NCBI GenBank assembly: GCA_039881145.1
Contig: JAYKKI010000027.1
Span: 18,735,001 to 18,799,000, forward strand
DNA length: 64,000 bases
Reading direction: 5' to 3'
Source: Druceiella hillmani
Taxonomy: Eukaryota; Arthropoda; Insecta; Lepidoptera; Hepialidae
Shown here: positions 35,180 to 46,509 of the stretch, one piece after another
Numbering within the stretch: position 1 is the first letter of the stretch
How the letters are laid out: each line of letters begins with the position of its first letter
Program-made: the position numbers and the translations under genes
Notes under the pieces: model-generated
Database searches by the model: none
Seen by the model: the letters and a program-made list of their open reading frames with translations, nothing else
What the model was told of the DNA's origin: nothing

Positions 35180-38100
35180 ATTTTATGCGTATTAATAGTG
35201 CAGCGTGAATCGTCAGTAAAAGTGTGCTATACATTTTATATAAATTCAGTCATGGAAACTTCTAGAACTTTCCCATTTTTTCTATATAATTTATGAAAAA
35301 ACGCTCATTGCTTTTTAACCAACCCGATAATATTATTATATAGCAATCTACCCCTCGATATAAAAATATTATGAAATTCCAAACTTTGATTACTTAAGTA
35401 TTGGACTAGCAAAAATAACATACAGTGTAGTGAAATATTCGATATGAGTATCGTCTATAACATTTCAATGCTTCAAACGAAAAGATATGAATTAAAATTA
35501 AGACAAAATTAACTATCCGCATGCAAAAGAAAACCGGCCGAGAACCTCTCGGAATGCACATATACGTAGGGTTTCGGTTAATAAGGATATAGAGAGCATA
35601 ATGAAGCTAAGGATACATAGACAACAGAAAGACAAATTCCATTGAAAGTTTTAAATAAAATCCATCATAATTTCAATTTTTTTCGAAATATTGGAGGAGG
35701 TTTGGGCATTTAGGTTTCGGGTTAATGAGATGAAATAGACATAAATATACAGAATCTCATTTACTTTTAGAAACTTCCTTGTAGATAATATCCATATGCG
35801 TAACCTCGTTACCCGAAACTCTAATCCGAAGCTCGTACCTCGTTACTTTATACACATAGGTTTAAAGTTTAAAAAATTGCGACATTGTGACTGTACCTTG
35901 TTTCACTAAGGAACCCCGATAATCAGATAATCGTCAAAGCTACAAAGTGCAACAACACCCTCTAAAGTTAATTCTAAATTCCTTTAACCCCTAACATTGC
36001 ACCGTCTTAACTAACGAGGCGTATTGCATTATAAATTTGAATCTCACACCCTTACCCTCTTGGAAACTTTGCCGGTGAATTTGCTTACCGCAATATTATA
36101 TGGCTCTCCTAAAGCCACTTGTCGTGTCTTGTAAGTTGAATCAAGAGTAAGTTACCGTGAAAGTAAATGTGTGCATGTACATATAATTTAAACTTTTAGC
36201 TGAGTTATGAAAGCTTTATGAGACTCGTATTTAACTTGAAACACTCAATTTCTGGGAAGTGATACTTTGTAAACTAGGTTTAAAAAGTTTTCATAGAAAT
36301 ATTAATTAGTGAATGACATATCTTCGAACCTTATTACCTATTAACTTTTATGGTTTTGCATTATCAAACATGTCTACGACACATTCCTTATTTATTTATT
36401 CATCATGGTAATTGACTCAAAATAAAATTGTGTAAAAGAAAATTCAATAAAGGTAATATTTCTTGGATAACAACAAGTTTGACTAATTTTTTTGGTTAAT
36501 AACTTTCCAGTAAAAACAAAAGCGAAGAAAGTTTTATAATCGTCAAAAGATAAGTTACATTGCAAATGGAATCTAAAGAACTTGGGAGTATAATAATAAT
36601 AACATAACGACGTAGATTTAAGTGTGACACAAAATGTTCCGTGAGCTTAGGTTAGGTTAGTCGCGTGGGCATTATTCTTTGTACCAAATATACAAATAAA
36701 CAGACAGACAAAAAAGTAAGTTACTATTATATTGTCAGCAATTTCTGAGCGTTGTTTAAAGTTTGAAATCTTTAACTCAAGGGTAAGTTAGTTTAAAACC
36801 GTTTACAAATTTGTACCAGACAAACAAACAATAAAACAGACAAGAAAAACATAGTAAAAAATAGACTAAGTGTAACAGCAGGCACAAATTTTTGAGCCCA
36901 AATTGCAAACATCATAAGTCACAGAGGTATACACATCATAAGACACTTAAAGTTAAATAAAGGGAAGGTTAGTATTGATATAAGTATGTATAATAAGTAA
37001 TATAAAAATGTTGTACCCGTTTTTAAGAATAATGTATGCCCAGAGAAATTGTTAAAGTTTATATGGAGAAGCAGTGAAGTAAGTTAAAAATTACATACAA
37101 TATGTATAACAAATACTTTAAAAGATTCATTGTTTACGTTCCTGCCGTCAATGTAAAACACATAATACTCTGTGGTCAAACAGTCGCACAGAGTAGAGAT
37201 TGTGGCTAATGAATTTTAAAATGTCAAGTTGACTTCAGAGTTTCGAGCAATAGTCTGGGAAATGTAGGTCAAGGCAAAAAAGCGTTTATTTTTTATTTTG
37301 TGTAATATATATCTGTGTTTTACATATTTGTGAAATACAGCTTGCGTAATATACACCTGTTAAAAAGGAAAATTTTGTAGCAGCAACTTACTTTTTAGAT
37401 TTACTCTCACCTACATATTAATGTTTTCAACAAAATGAGTACTTAACATTACGGTTTAATTTCGACCACTGGGCAACCATATTCAACTCTTGAAATATTT
37501 AACATAAACAACGGTTGACCCCATCAATAAACCGCTACCCATATGCTTATTGACAGAGGCTTATTGATTAGGGCCTAAATTCGACGTACTGATATAGACA
37601 CTAAGCATGTTACAAAAGATGTATTTGTACTCATATGTATGCACAGACGCACAAATATCACATCATAAAGTTAAATACTTTTACTTATGTTATAGGTTTC
37701 AATCAATATGATTGTGACGTATGTTTGACCGCACATTTTATAATTTTGGAATTTGAATCTATTTTCTATGTATTTACGTATTTACGGACATAATTTTTTA
37801 CGAACATTTGAGTATGAAAAGCGACAACTAAAAGAAGCACAGTTAACAACGAATAAAATAGATTCGAATGTTATGAAGGTCTTTGACAATAGAAATTATG
37901 TTCCTAAGTAGTGAACAAATATTAATCATTAAAGAATAGAACATTAGTAGTTACAGAAATAGTCGTTCAAGCTTTTATAAAAACGAAATAGATTTTAAAA
38001 CCACATCCGAAAATTATAAAATGCCTTCAAGTACTCCTAGTAAATATATATAGTAGGGAATGGTAAACGATTTAAGTAGTATAGAAAATTATAGATATAA

Positions 38101-38390
38101 ATACAGGAAAAACCGTGAATGATAATATTTTTCACGATCATACAGGACCCAATAGTTTTAATATAGGATTGGTTAAATTAATATTCCATTAAACAAATCA
38201 TTGTAATTTAGTCTTCAAATAGCTTCAAATTAGAGAAGCGATGATGTCAAATAATTTAAATATAGTATCAATATACACAATTTTCCTCTGTCTTAAACAA
38301 TTAAGCTCAGTAAGCAATATATATGTGAAGTTATGAAAGTACAAGAACTACTCAATTGCTAAATAGTTACCGAATATATCTCGCTTTGGG
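35180..38390. other. AT-rich DNA with a diverged direct repeat and one dispersed repeat, no gene seen
   Basis: No gene. Two related stretches about 130 bp apart (about 36646-36715 and 36780-36850) share GTAAGTTA/GTTAGGTTAG followed by GTACCA and a run of AAACAGACAGAC-type sequence, like decayed transposon tails. An imperfect inverted pair of GTTTCGGGTTAATGAG-type motifs lies near 35716 and 35798. The block 37752-37891 is an inverted copy of one at 42310 (separate entry). Confidence 0.4.
37752..37891 (-). repeat. Dispersed repeat, inverted copy of 42310-42475
   Basis: The minus strand matches the plus strand at 42310-42475. They share a perfect 21-bp block (37871-37891 against 42310-42330), then TTTATTCGTT and ACTCAAATGTTCGT. 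No coding domain is recognised. Confidence 0.8.
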
Positions 38391-38395
38391 TAAAT

Positions 38396-38430
38396 ATATA
38401 TATATGTCTATACATATATATATATATATT
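38396..38430. repeat. Interrupted (TA)n microsatellite
   Basis: Short TA runs interrupted by TGTCTATACA, followed by a run of T. Confidence 0.85.
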
Positions 38431-38539
38431 TTTTTTTTTCGATATATTGATGTACGATCGCATGTACCATTTGAAAAGAAAATTACATATTCCTCCTATA
38501 TTTGTAAGTAAGTATCGATTTTTGGAAGCGAAACTTATT

Positions 38540-38790
38540 TAGCGACGTATTAGTCATCCTGTCACGTTGAAATTTTATAAGGCTTGAGAAAAGATACCAA
38601 ACACATCCAACCAGCGATGGAAGCAGCAGAGCAGGCATGCCAAAAATGTGGCGGTCGAAAATGTCAATAACTTTATTCGTATGCTTATCTCTCGGCGAAT
38701 CGGTAGTTTGCCACCGATTTTCTCGCTTTTAATCATGCATTTTTGTTTACGGTGTAAACAACTTGCTGTCCAAGACTTATTACTATTGTT
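38540..38790. promoter_or_regulatory. Candidate enhancer with palindromic forkhead-type site
   Basis: A less AT-rich patch contains TTGTTTAC at 38743-38750, three bases, then GTAAACAA at 38754-38761. These are two forkhead consensus sites (family consensus RYAAACA) in perfect inverted arrangement. Nearby TTTTATAAGG and CTTTATTCG resemble homeodomain Abd-B/Cad-type sites. Binding is inference; only the motif geometry is seen. Confidence 0.35.
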
Positions 38791-38794
38791 TTCT

Positions 38795-40365
38795 TTAAAA
38801 AAATTGTAGTATCATACCATGAACCATTAATGAAGTTTCACATTATCCTTGACCTTATGTGGGTGAGGCTCAACTTTTTTATTCTGGAATACTCATACAA
38901 AGCTATGTTAGCAGCAATTTTTTTACAATATTACGATGAACTTAGCATATATTGAATTTTACGCATGATTTGATTAGTCAATGCAAAAAGTCAGTATCAA
39001 TGCAATAATAATGGATAACGATATCACAAGCGTGTAATTGAGTACAATCAAGTATTTGCCTAATTTAATCTGACATTTTCTCAGTTTATTCCATTCATAT
39101 ATACTAATACCATATATGTACTAACTATATATATATATATATATAGTACAGTCGGTAACGAGTATTACTTTGTTATAAATGTCAAGATTATCGATGAACA
39201 TATGGGAGTGCGGCTTTCATTTGCCAATATGTTTAATAAAAGTGCCTCAAGGCAGGAAATCTGGTTAACTTTCGGTTAAATGAACACGGATATGACTAAT
39301 AGTTGTTAAGTCTCATATATTGATTTCCGTTTACTAAATATTAAGGGAACCAAGTTAATTACACGGAGAAACTTGCTTTCCCAAGTCGATTTACAATATG
39401 AATATCATTATAGACTCGATAGAAAGTTTTTTGGTAAATATTAACGGTGAAGCTATTTGACTTGCCTAGTAATTGCCGATTGTATGATTTTCATATTGAC
39501 AGCATTTTTTTAATTCAGCACTAATTAATAGAACTTATGGAAAGAAAAGAAGCGTTTTGGCCTAAAATTTACAAACTTTGATTTATTTCCGCTTTTTACT
39601 ATCGGAATGAACCGTGGTACGAGATAACCGGGAAAGAGTTTTCGAAGGCAAACTTTTCAAAACTCGTTGAAATTATTGTTATAACTCTGTAAAAACCTTT
39701 TAACACTAGGTAACGTAATCAGGTAACATACACATGTAAAGTAATAAGATATATAAATATTTCTCCCAAAATCGGAATATTATTCAATTAACATTTAATT
39801 TTAGCGTTATTCTGTACCATTCGACAGTAAAACAAAAGTGGAGAAGTTGGGAGAAACAGGAATAGACGATCAAATGCAGTAAAGTGCCGGTGCGGGAGAA
39901 AAATAATTTTCGCAACAACATACTAAAGTAAACATAAAAAAATATGCTTTAAGACAGTATTTTCTAAAATATTTCAAAAATTATATGTCAGTTTTGATCC
40001 GATCATATTTAATATTTGTGACAAAATTATGTGAAAAAATATTATCTTGTAGAATATATTCGTAATGGTACAATTATAAATTGTTGACGAATAGTACAGA
40101 CCATTACGGCGGTTATTACAGTGAGCACTCCGTAATCTTGACTAGGAAAAAAGAAATACTGTACAGCGAAAGCATCTATATTACTCTTCTTGAAGCGTTT
40201 TTACGAAAACCTCCAATTTTAGGACGGATGGTTGTTTATATATGTTGTTTATGTGATGTGAAATGATACCTTTGAGTTAAAAGATATTTATTCTTTTTTA
40301 AAAATTCCATTCCCAACTGTCATAAGGCAAAATATTTGACTTGTAAAAATACAATAAAATGTATT
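38795..40365. other. AT-rich DNA, no gene seen
   Basis: No gene. A short TA run lies at 39127-39147. The open frame at 40081-40266 shows no domain. Confidence 0.45.
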
Positions 40366-40371
40366 TTAAAA

Positions 40372-41662
40372 AACCGACTCCAAAAAAAGAAGGAACTAAA
40401 TAGTTAAACTTAATTAACTCAAAATAATTATTTTAGTAATATACTTATTTTAGAAGTCGGTGCCAGCACTGTCGACCAACTTAATCAAATTAATAATTTA
40501 ATTTATTACGTGAATTTAAAACCTTAACTTCTAATGTACTCACAATACGAAATATATAAATAAATAGCTCATTTTTTATATAAAACTTTACATTTGTTTA
40601 AATTGATTTGCGGTGCTTGCACCGACTTCAAAAATATGTAACTCTATTATTTATGCAAAAAAATGGGTACCTATTTTGAGTTAATTGTTTTTTACTTTTT
40701 AGTATCTATTTTTTTAAATCAGTTTTTTAAAAGCTATTTTATTTTAAAATTTTTAATGATTCGTAATGTTAGTCATCACACTATAAATCACATTCAATTA
40801 TTCTTTTTCTTAGAATATTGTGTAATTATAAAAAGTTACGGGCGATAGCTATTACATAGATAACTTCCTCTTTATCTAAAGTTAGTTACCAAGCATACAC
40901 AGAAATTAAGCAATAGTAGTTGCCGCCAGTGGTTAGCTGTTAGCAGTGGAGGAGTTCCGTTCTCTATATCCGAAATCCAATATCAGATTTTGAAAGGTAA
41001 TAACTAATAAGTAACAACTAACCGGTAACAAACATATTGAATCACGATTGATTTACTCTCATCGATTATGGAGCTACATTATTCATCTTCAGACTCAGCA
41101 TCAAACCCCGACCTGGCCAATGGTGCAGCTATTTTGTAAAGTAAAAACTACCAGTAGCAAATATCTTTAATTACATTTGATTTACTACTATCTGATAGGG
41201 AATTCCATTATCCAACCCTAAAACTCATCATCGGACTCTAGCCTAGTTGATGGTGTAGTTATTGTACAAAGTAACTACTTGTAGTAAATATCTTTAATCA
41301 TGGTGGATTTAGTAACTTCCGTTAAGGAGTTCCATTGTTCATCTTCAGAACTTATCAACAGACCTTGACATGGTAACTGGTGCAGTTATTTTGCAAAGTA
41401 AAAACTATCCGTAGCAAATATCCTGCATCATAGTATATTTACTGCCCTTCGTTAAGGAGTTCCATCTTCATTTCCCAACCTCGTCATCAGGTCATTATCT
41501 TATTTTTATAGGACCACTTGTAAAGCACTCTTTTTCTCTTTTTCATAAGACAGTCATTGAAATTGGTAAACTTAGAAAGAATTATCACCGAACATACAAT
41601 AATTACAAAAATAAAAAAAGATTCCGACGAACTGAGAACATCCTCCTTTTTTGAAGTCGGTT
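40372..41662. mobile_element. Repeat element with inverted ends and internal minisatellite
   Basis: The left edge AACCGACTCCAAAAAAAG (from 40372) is the inverse of the right edge CTTTTTTGAAGTCGGTT (to 41662), allowing one or two mismatches. A second nested inverted pair, GAAGTCGGTGC at 40453-40463 and its complement at 40619-40629, lies inside. From 40945 to about 41500 there are four to five diverged copies of a unit of about 125 bp with GGAGTTCCATT, CTTCAGA and GTAGCAAATATC. Sequences with such ends are, to my memory, abundant in Lepidoptera. No transposase is encoded, so it would be non-autonomous. Confidence 0.65.
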
Positions 41663-41669
41663 AAAAAAG

Positions 41670-43790
41670 ACGGATAGTTTTAAAATAAAAAACTAACAAA
41701 AAAGAAAAATACAAAGCAATAACAATACATTATGTAATAGGTTCTTATAATCTTTACATAATTCAAGCATTTATACGATAATAAATTCAAGTCGATAAAG
41801 CAATTGTCTTGCTGAAACAACATTTTATTTTATCTTATTTAGGTGAAAGTCAGCAATATGAATGTGTTCACAGTAGCGTATCATAACCCCATAATAATTG
41901 TAAGCCTTATAATAGGACTGAGATAGAAAATATGAGAACCATCACAAAAATACCACCTTCAATTTATTACTTCAAGATTAATTGTGGTATATAATATGAA
42001 CAATGGCACGTGTCTTAGTTGACGAAACTGTTACCGACCTGGCACAAAATTTAATTAGTCTTCATGTAATTTCTGTATTTAGTATAACGTACATACATAT
42101 AAATGTAATACTCTCTCTAGAATTATGAACAGAAAGCCTCTAGTAATATTATTCTGATAATATTATTGAAGAAAATACTAAATATAACAGAGAGATAATT
42201 TGTAAGTTTATTCAGATAGATGAAAGAACAAACACGGTTTAAGATAACGTTCCAGTATTCTGTATGTTATACGGGTTTTATTATATTTTATATACCCCAT
42301 GTATACGTATATTGTCAAAGACCTTCATAAAAGTCAGACTATTACCTATTATTTTTCCCATTTCGACGAAAGATTCGTAATTTTTATTCGTTAATAACTG
42401 AGCTTTTTTCAGCTTGAGCTTTTCAAACTCAAATGTTCGTCAAGAATTTATTTCTGTAATATATGTACTTAAATAAAAGATAGGTTCAAATACCTGAATT
42501 ATAATTCTATAAAGTACGCAAGAAGACATAAACATTTTAGGATACAATATGCCCACGAGTACTCTTACAGGGTAGCAAAATCCCTGTTCCAAGAGAAAAA
42601 TTAATTTGAATAAAACCATACATTTTCACTAAGCAAAATTAAAAGTTTTTAATTAAATAAACTATGGCTGGAATGATACATAGTGAACAACAGGCAAGGT
42701 AAACTCTTTACCACAAATCCATTTTCCCATTTATATGATGGCACCTATTGAATTCGCTATATGAGTTTTCCGGTGTCAGGTGATGAGGGAGCTAACCAAA
42801 ATAATTCGTCTTCTTCCAAGCATGAAGTTATTTTTCTGTGAGAGTATGAGAATGTGAAAATAGCTTAGTTTGGATAAAGTTAACTTAACCTGAGATGTAT
42901 AAATTTCTATTTTTTCAAATACAATGTAAGGTATCACCCTTAACTAGAATTATGGGAAAGGTAAGACATTCCTTCCTTAATTTGTTTGAAACCAATGCTC
43001 CATTCTATACTAGAGGGATACACCATCTTTGTGTACGTGTTGTAAGTTGCTTCGCTTACTTTTCGTCTTTAATGGAATTCACAAACCAAGGGTTTTCTAA
43101 TTTCTCTTCATGAAATCTCCATATTTTTTTGTTCTTTAGTCGCCAAAACTCAGTTACTAACTGAAAAAAAGATCGAATCCAAGGCTATTTATATATTTCA
43201 CCAGAAATTTTTAAGAATTTTCTGTAATATTTTATGAATAGCTGGAGAAGTAACGGGTATATTAGTAACCAACACAATACCAAAAATTATTAAATTTAAA
43301 ATGCCTGACGGAGAACTCAACTTATTCCAAAATAAAGACATGATGATTATAAATTTCAATGGAATGAAAAGATAAATAAAATAATATAATGTATATTTGT
43401 TACCAGTTAAATTTAACTACCTTAACTATTAGAGAATGACACATAGAGAAATGATCCGCCATTTTGCCGGCGCGAAAAAACAGGCGGCAAAGAAGTGAAT
43501 TTTATTTCAAGACAAAAGTATACTGTGTTAAATTTCAACAGAGGCTATATTTGTACAAGATTTTTTAGATATCGATGAGTAGTAGAGACGTAAAGATGAT
43601 AAAAAATGATGCTTTGCCTTTATGATATAATAGCATTTACCCACGGCTCCGCTCTCTCTCTGTGATATTTAAACAGATCACTCCTCTTTCGCTTCAAACC
43701 CCGCACATGCATAAATGCTGTATCCGGCAGAATTCCCCACTCGATTGAAAGATATAAGTACAACGTACATTATGGTACATTGTACTTACG
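41670..43790. other. AT-rich DNA, no gene seen
   Basis: Apart from the dispersed repeat at 42310-42475, nothing is recognisable. A GC-richer patch lies at about 43460-43480 (GCCGGCGCGAAAAAACAGGC). The 72-codon frame at 42895-43113 has no domain. Confidence 0.4.
42310..42475 (+). repeat. Dispersed repeat, inverted copy of 37752-37891
   Basis: It matches the complement of 37752-37891, starting with a perfect 21-bp block and continuing with an insertion of about 40 bp relative to the other copy. Confidence 0.8.
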
Positions 43791-43797
43791 ACGGGAT

Positions 43798-44035
43798 ACA
43801 TTATTACCTTTATGACTATTAAGCTGTAATACATTATTACGAACAAGTTACATTATTACCTTTATGACTATTAAACTGTAATATATTATTACCAACAAGT
43901 TACATTATTACCTTTATGACTATTAAACTGTAATACATTATTTCCAACAAGTTACATTATTACCTTTATGACTATTAAGCTATAATACATTATTACCAAC
44001 AAGTTAGATTATTACCTTTATGACTATTAAACTGT
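43798..44035. repeat. 52-bp minisatellite, 4.6 copies
   Basis: Units begin at 43798, 43850, 43902, 43954 and 44006, exactly 52 bp apart. Each has the form ACATTATTACCTTTATGACT, then ATTAAACTGTAATACATTA, then an ACCAACAAGTT end. Divergence is only a few bases per unit, indicating a recent array. Confidence 0.97.
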
Positions 44036-44039
44036 AAAT

Positions 44040-45025
44040 GATGAGTAATAATGTTAAGAGATTTGTTTATTGCTAAATGTATTTACATACCAACAGTGAA
44101 GTAGATTAATCATACATTTTCATAGATTTTCACAAACTCATACATTTTCACAATGAACATCGATGAATACAACATTCAATATTAATGATTTTATATATAA
44201 TTAAAATGCTTATTGTGTGTGTTTACCCATCGACGTTAGGTGTATATAGTCGCGAACTTTTTCTATGATTTTAATAGCGCATTCAATTTTTCATGCGCGG
44301 GCATAATTCTTTTACCGTCTATTTTCACTAATCTGCCGATTTAAGTAATAGTGTAATTATATATAGCCTATCTATTATTCTAGGATATACATTATTTACA
44401 TGCAAATTTTCATTGAAACATGTCATGGGTCATTCAAGCATGAAAGAAAGCAAGTTAATTAACAGAAAATATTCAAACTTTATTGTATATGTAGGTACGT
44501 AATAATAATTAGGATATTGAACGAAACGCAAACTATATATTGAAATAAGTTCCAAAATATTGGTTCTTAAAGTATAAAACTAGTAAGTTTAACCGGTGTC
44601 CAAAGCCAAAAATAAATAATTACAACGCTCATATAAAATTGATAAAATTTTACTTTTCTTCCTGGATTTTTCATAATTTCTTACCGATTATTTTTAAATT
44701 TAGGAAGTAAATTCGAGAAAATATGATAGCATAATATTTTACATAATTTTCATTCGTTATTGTTTTAATTATTACTTCTAAATTATGCGCAACGCATACT
44801 GCGTTGCTTTAAGTCTAGAACATAAACGACTAGCGTGATCAATGGCTTTGCCCGCCTAAGAAAGGAAAATTAGACGTAATTTAAAAATTATTCAAGATTA
44901 AGACGATATTAACTTCCCTAAATTGGAAAATATGTTTATTTTCACGCTTTTACCATTAATGGGGTGACTTACGTAATTACTAAAAAAATTATATCTTAAA
45001 ACAAAATTATTTTAATGTCAAAAAG
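44040..45025. other. AT-rich DNA, no gene seen
   Basis: No gene. A small hairpin GCAACGCA / TGCGTTGC lies near 44790-44810. Its neighbourhood (GGCTTTGCCCGCC near 44845) may belong to the element whose tail follows. Confidence 0.4.
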
Positions 45026-45029
45026 AATA

Positions 45030-45125
45030 CGCCCCTAAAATTTCGTTCAGGTTGGTTGAGTAATTGAGGCACAAAAGCGGGTCAAATAAAAAAACAAACT
45101 TAGTTTCCCACTTACAAAAGTAGGT
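45030..45125 (+). mobile_element. 3' tail of a non-LTR element or SINE
   Basis: AAAATTTCGTTCAGGTTGGT, GAGTAATTGAGGC, AAAGCGGGTCAAA, and AAAAACAAACTTAG follow one another. This is the same tail layout as many insect LINE/SINE copies (accaaatttcgt..gatcggttgagtag..aaagcgggtcaaacaaacaaac). No coding part is attached. Confidence 0.55.
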
Positions 45126-45433
45126 AAAATTATTCATTTAGCTGCTTATTTTCTTGTATATTTAAATGTATGTCGTTTAATATTAACCTATTAACTTATC
45201 GTATACCAAACTGTATTTCAAACGTGATAATCATAAATTTATTGTTAACTTTCGAATTAAGTAAAGTTGCGAAACAGAAGGTTGCTCTACTTTCAACCAC
45301 AAACACTCAGTTAGCCATTAAAAGTTTTCCTTTTCAGTTACAAAAGCTAATAAAAAACTTTGAATTTAATACGACTTTAATTGAGCAAAAGTTTCAGATT
45401 TTCGACCGAAATGTTCATGTACTCAACATGTCG

Positions 45434-45565
45434 CCGTAACTTGGCCTACGCCGCCCAGTAACCTTTTCTACGCCGTAGACCGCTTGTGTCCTTGCCTTCA
45501 TTATTATTTCATCGCTGAGCCATTGGATATATTGATCTTTGCGACGCGCCTAGTAAATGTCTTCG
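45434..45565 (-). other. Possible coding remnant, unidentified
   Basis: In an otherwise AT-rich region the minus strand has a stop-free run of about 42 codons of ordinary protein-like composition (QYIQWLSDEIIMKARTQAVY, then GRRRPSYGDML) with higher GC than its surroundings. An upstream stop (TAG) precedes it within six codons and a stop follows it. It could be a fragment of a transposon protein, an exon, or chance. I do not recognise the family. Confidence 0.25.
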
Positions 45566-46152
45566 CTAAAAATAACCGTCTTAAATTATCTAAAATAAAA
45601 CAGTGTAGGTAATGGATTTTATAAAAGACGTTGTTGCCTTTGAAAGTGTTTTTATTTTAAAACAATTTTGCTAGGAAGATTTCTTCTTTTTATTTAACAC
45701 TTTTGGCTTTAAATATTTTAGTTATTAGCTGAAACGTTGAGTCAAAAATGAGTGACATGTTTTTTATTAAACAAATATTATGTCATGAATGCAGATGACA
45801 TAGAAAGCTTACAAACAAATTATTGAAATAATGATCATGTATATTATTTTCATCAACGTATATTATTTTCTTACCGGTAAACACAGTAGCAACATCAATG
45901 AAATAAGCAGTAATAAACGTAAAAGGCCTTCTACGACATTTGAATTTAATTGCTGAAACGTCACGTAAATTTAATCCTATCCATCAAAGTCGCCTGGATC
46001 AAAGTGTTTCGTCTCCTAATTTCAAAGCAAGGAAACGAATGTCAAAGATACAAATTATAAAATCAGTAAGCGAATTAGGATTATTGGAACCCTGAAAATG
46101 ACATCAAAAAGGGAAACTAATCTTTATATTCCACAAATTTTCTTAAAATTCC

Positions 46153-46184
46153 GAATCGTTATGTATATATGTACATAACGATTC
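46153..46184. repeat. Perfect 13-bp hairpin
   Basis: GAATCGTTATGTA at 46153-46165 pairs with TACATAACGATTC at 46172-46184 around a 6-nt TA-rich loop. Confidence 0.85.
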
Positions 46185-46359
46185 AAAATATATGAATATA
46201 AATATGATCTAGTACTTTTACACCAGGCCTTCATTTGTATGCATAAAATTTCTTATCAAAATTAATTTAGAGAATATGGCAATTGAGATAAATTACTCAA
46301 TCTTTATTTATCCACTTTAATGTATCTAATTGATACATATGACTGACTTATTGCTACGA

Positions 46360-46500
46360 GAGCTATCTCTTACAGTCAACCACAACACTAGTCCAGCCCC
46401 GTTCGACTAACGGCCGGAAACCGAACCCGGGTTGCCGCGGTGCGCCGCATGGTCAAACGCCGTATGCCTTGTGATCAACCCCACCACATAGCAATCTTCA
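46360..46500 (-). mobile_element. tRNA-derived SINE candidate
   Basis: A sharply GC-rich patch in AT-rich DNA. On the minus strand it has GGTTCGGTTTCC (46416-46427), close to the RNA polymerase III B box GGTTCGANTCC. About 41 bases before it AGGCATACGGCG (46458-46469) partly matches the A box. That spacing is right for a tRNA. It is not a working tRNA: the acceptor stem does not pair, and the sequence continues for at least 50 bases past the tRNA-like head. A SINE head, or an old tRNA pseudogene, is the likely explanation. The 3' end was not defined. Confidence 0.5.
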
Positions 46501-46509
46501 GGATTACTC

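Noticed and set aside
36646..36660. TTAGG-type insect telomere repeat
   Set aside because: Only two units of TTAGG; too short to mean anything.
46416..46469. Functional tRNA gene
   Set aside because: Box-like motifs are present, but no pairing acceptor stem or clear anticodon arm could be drawn.
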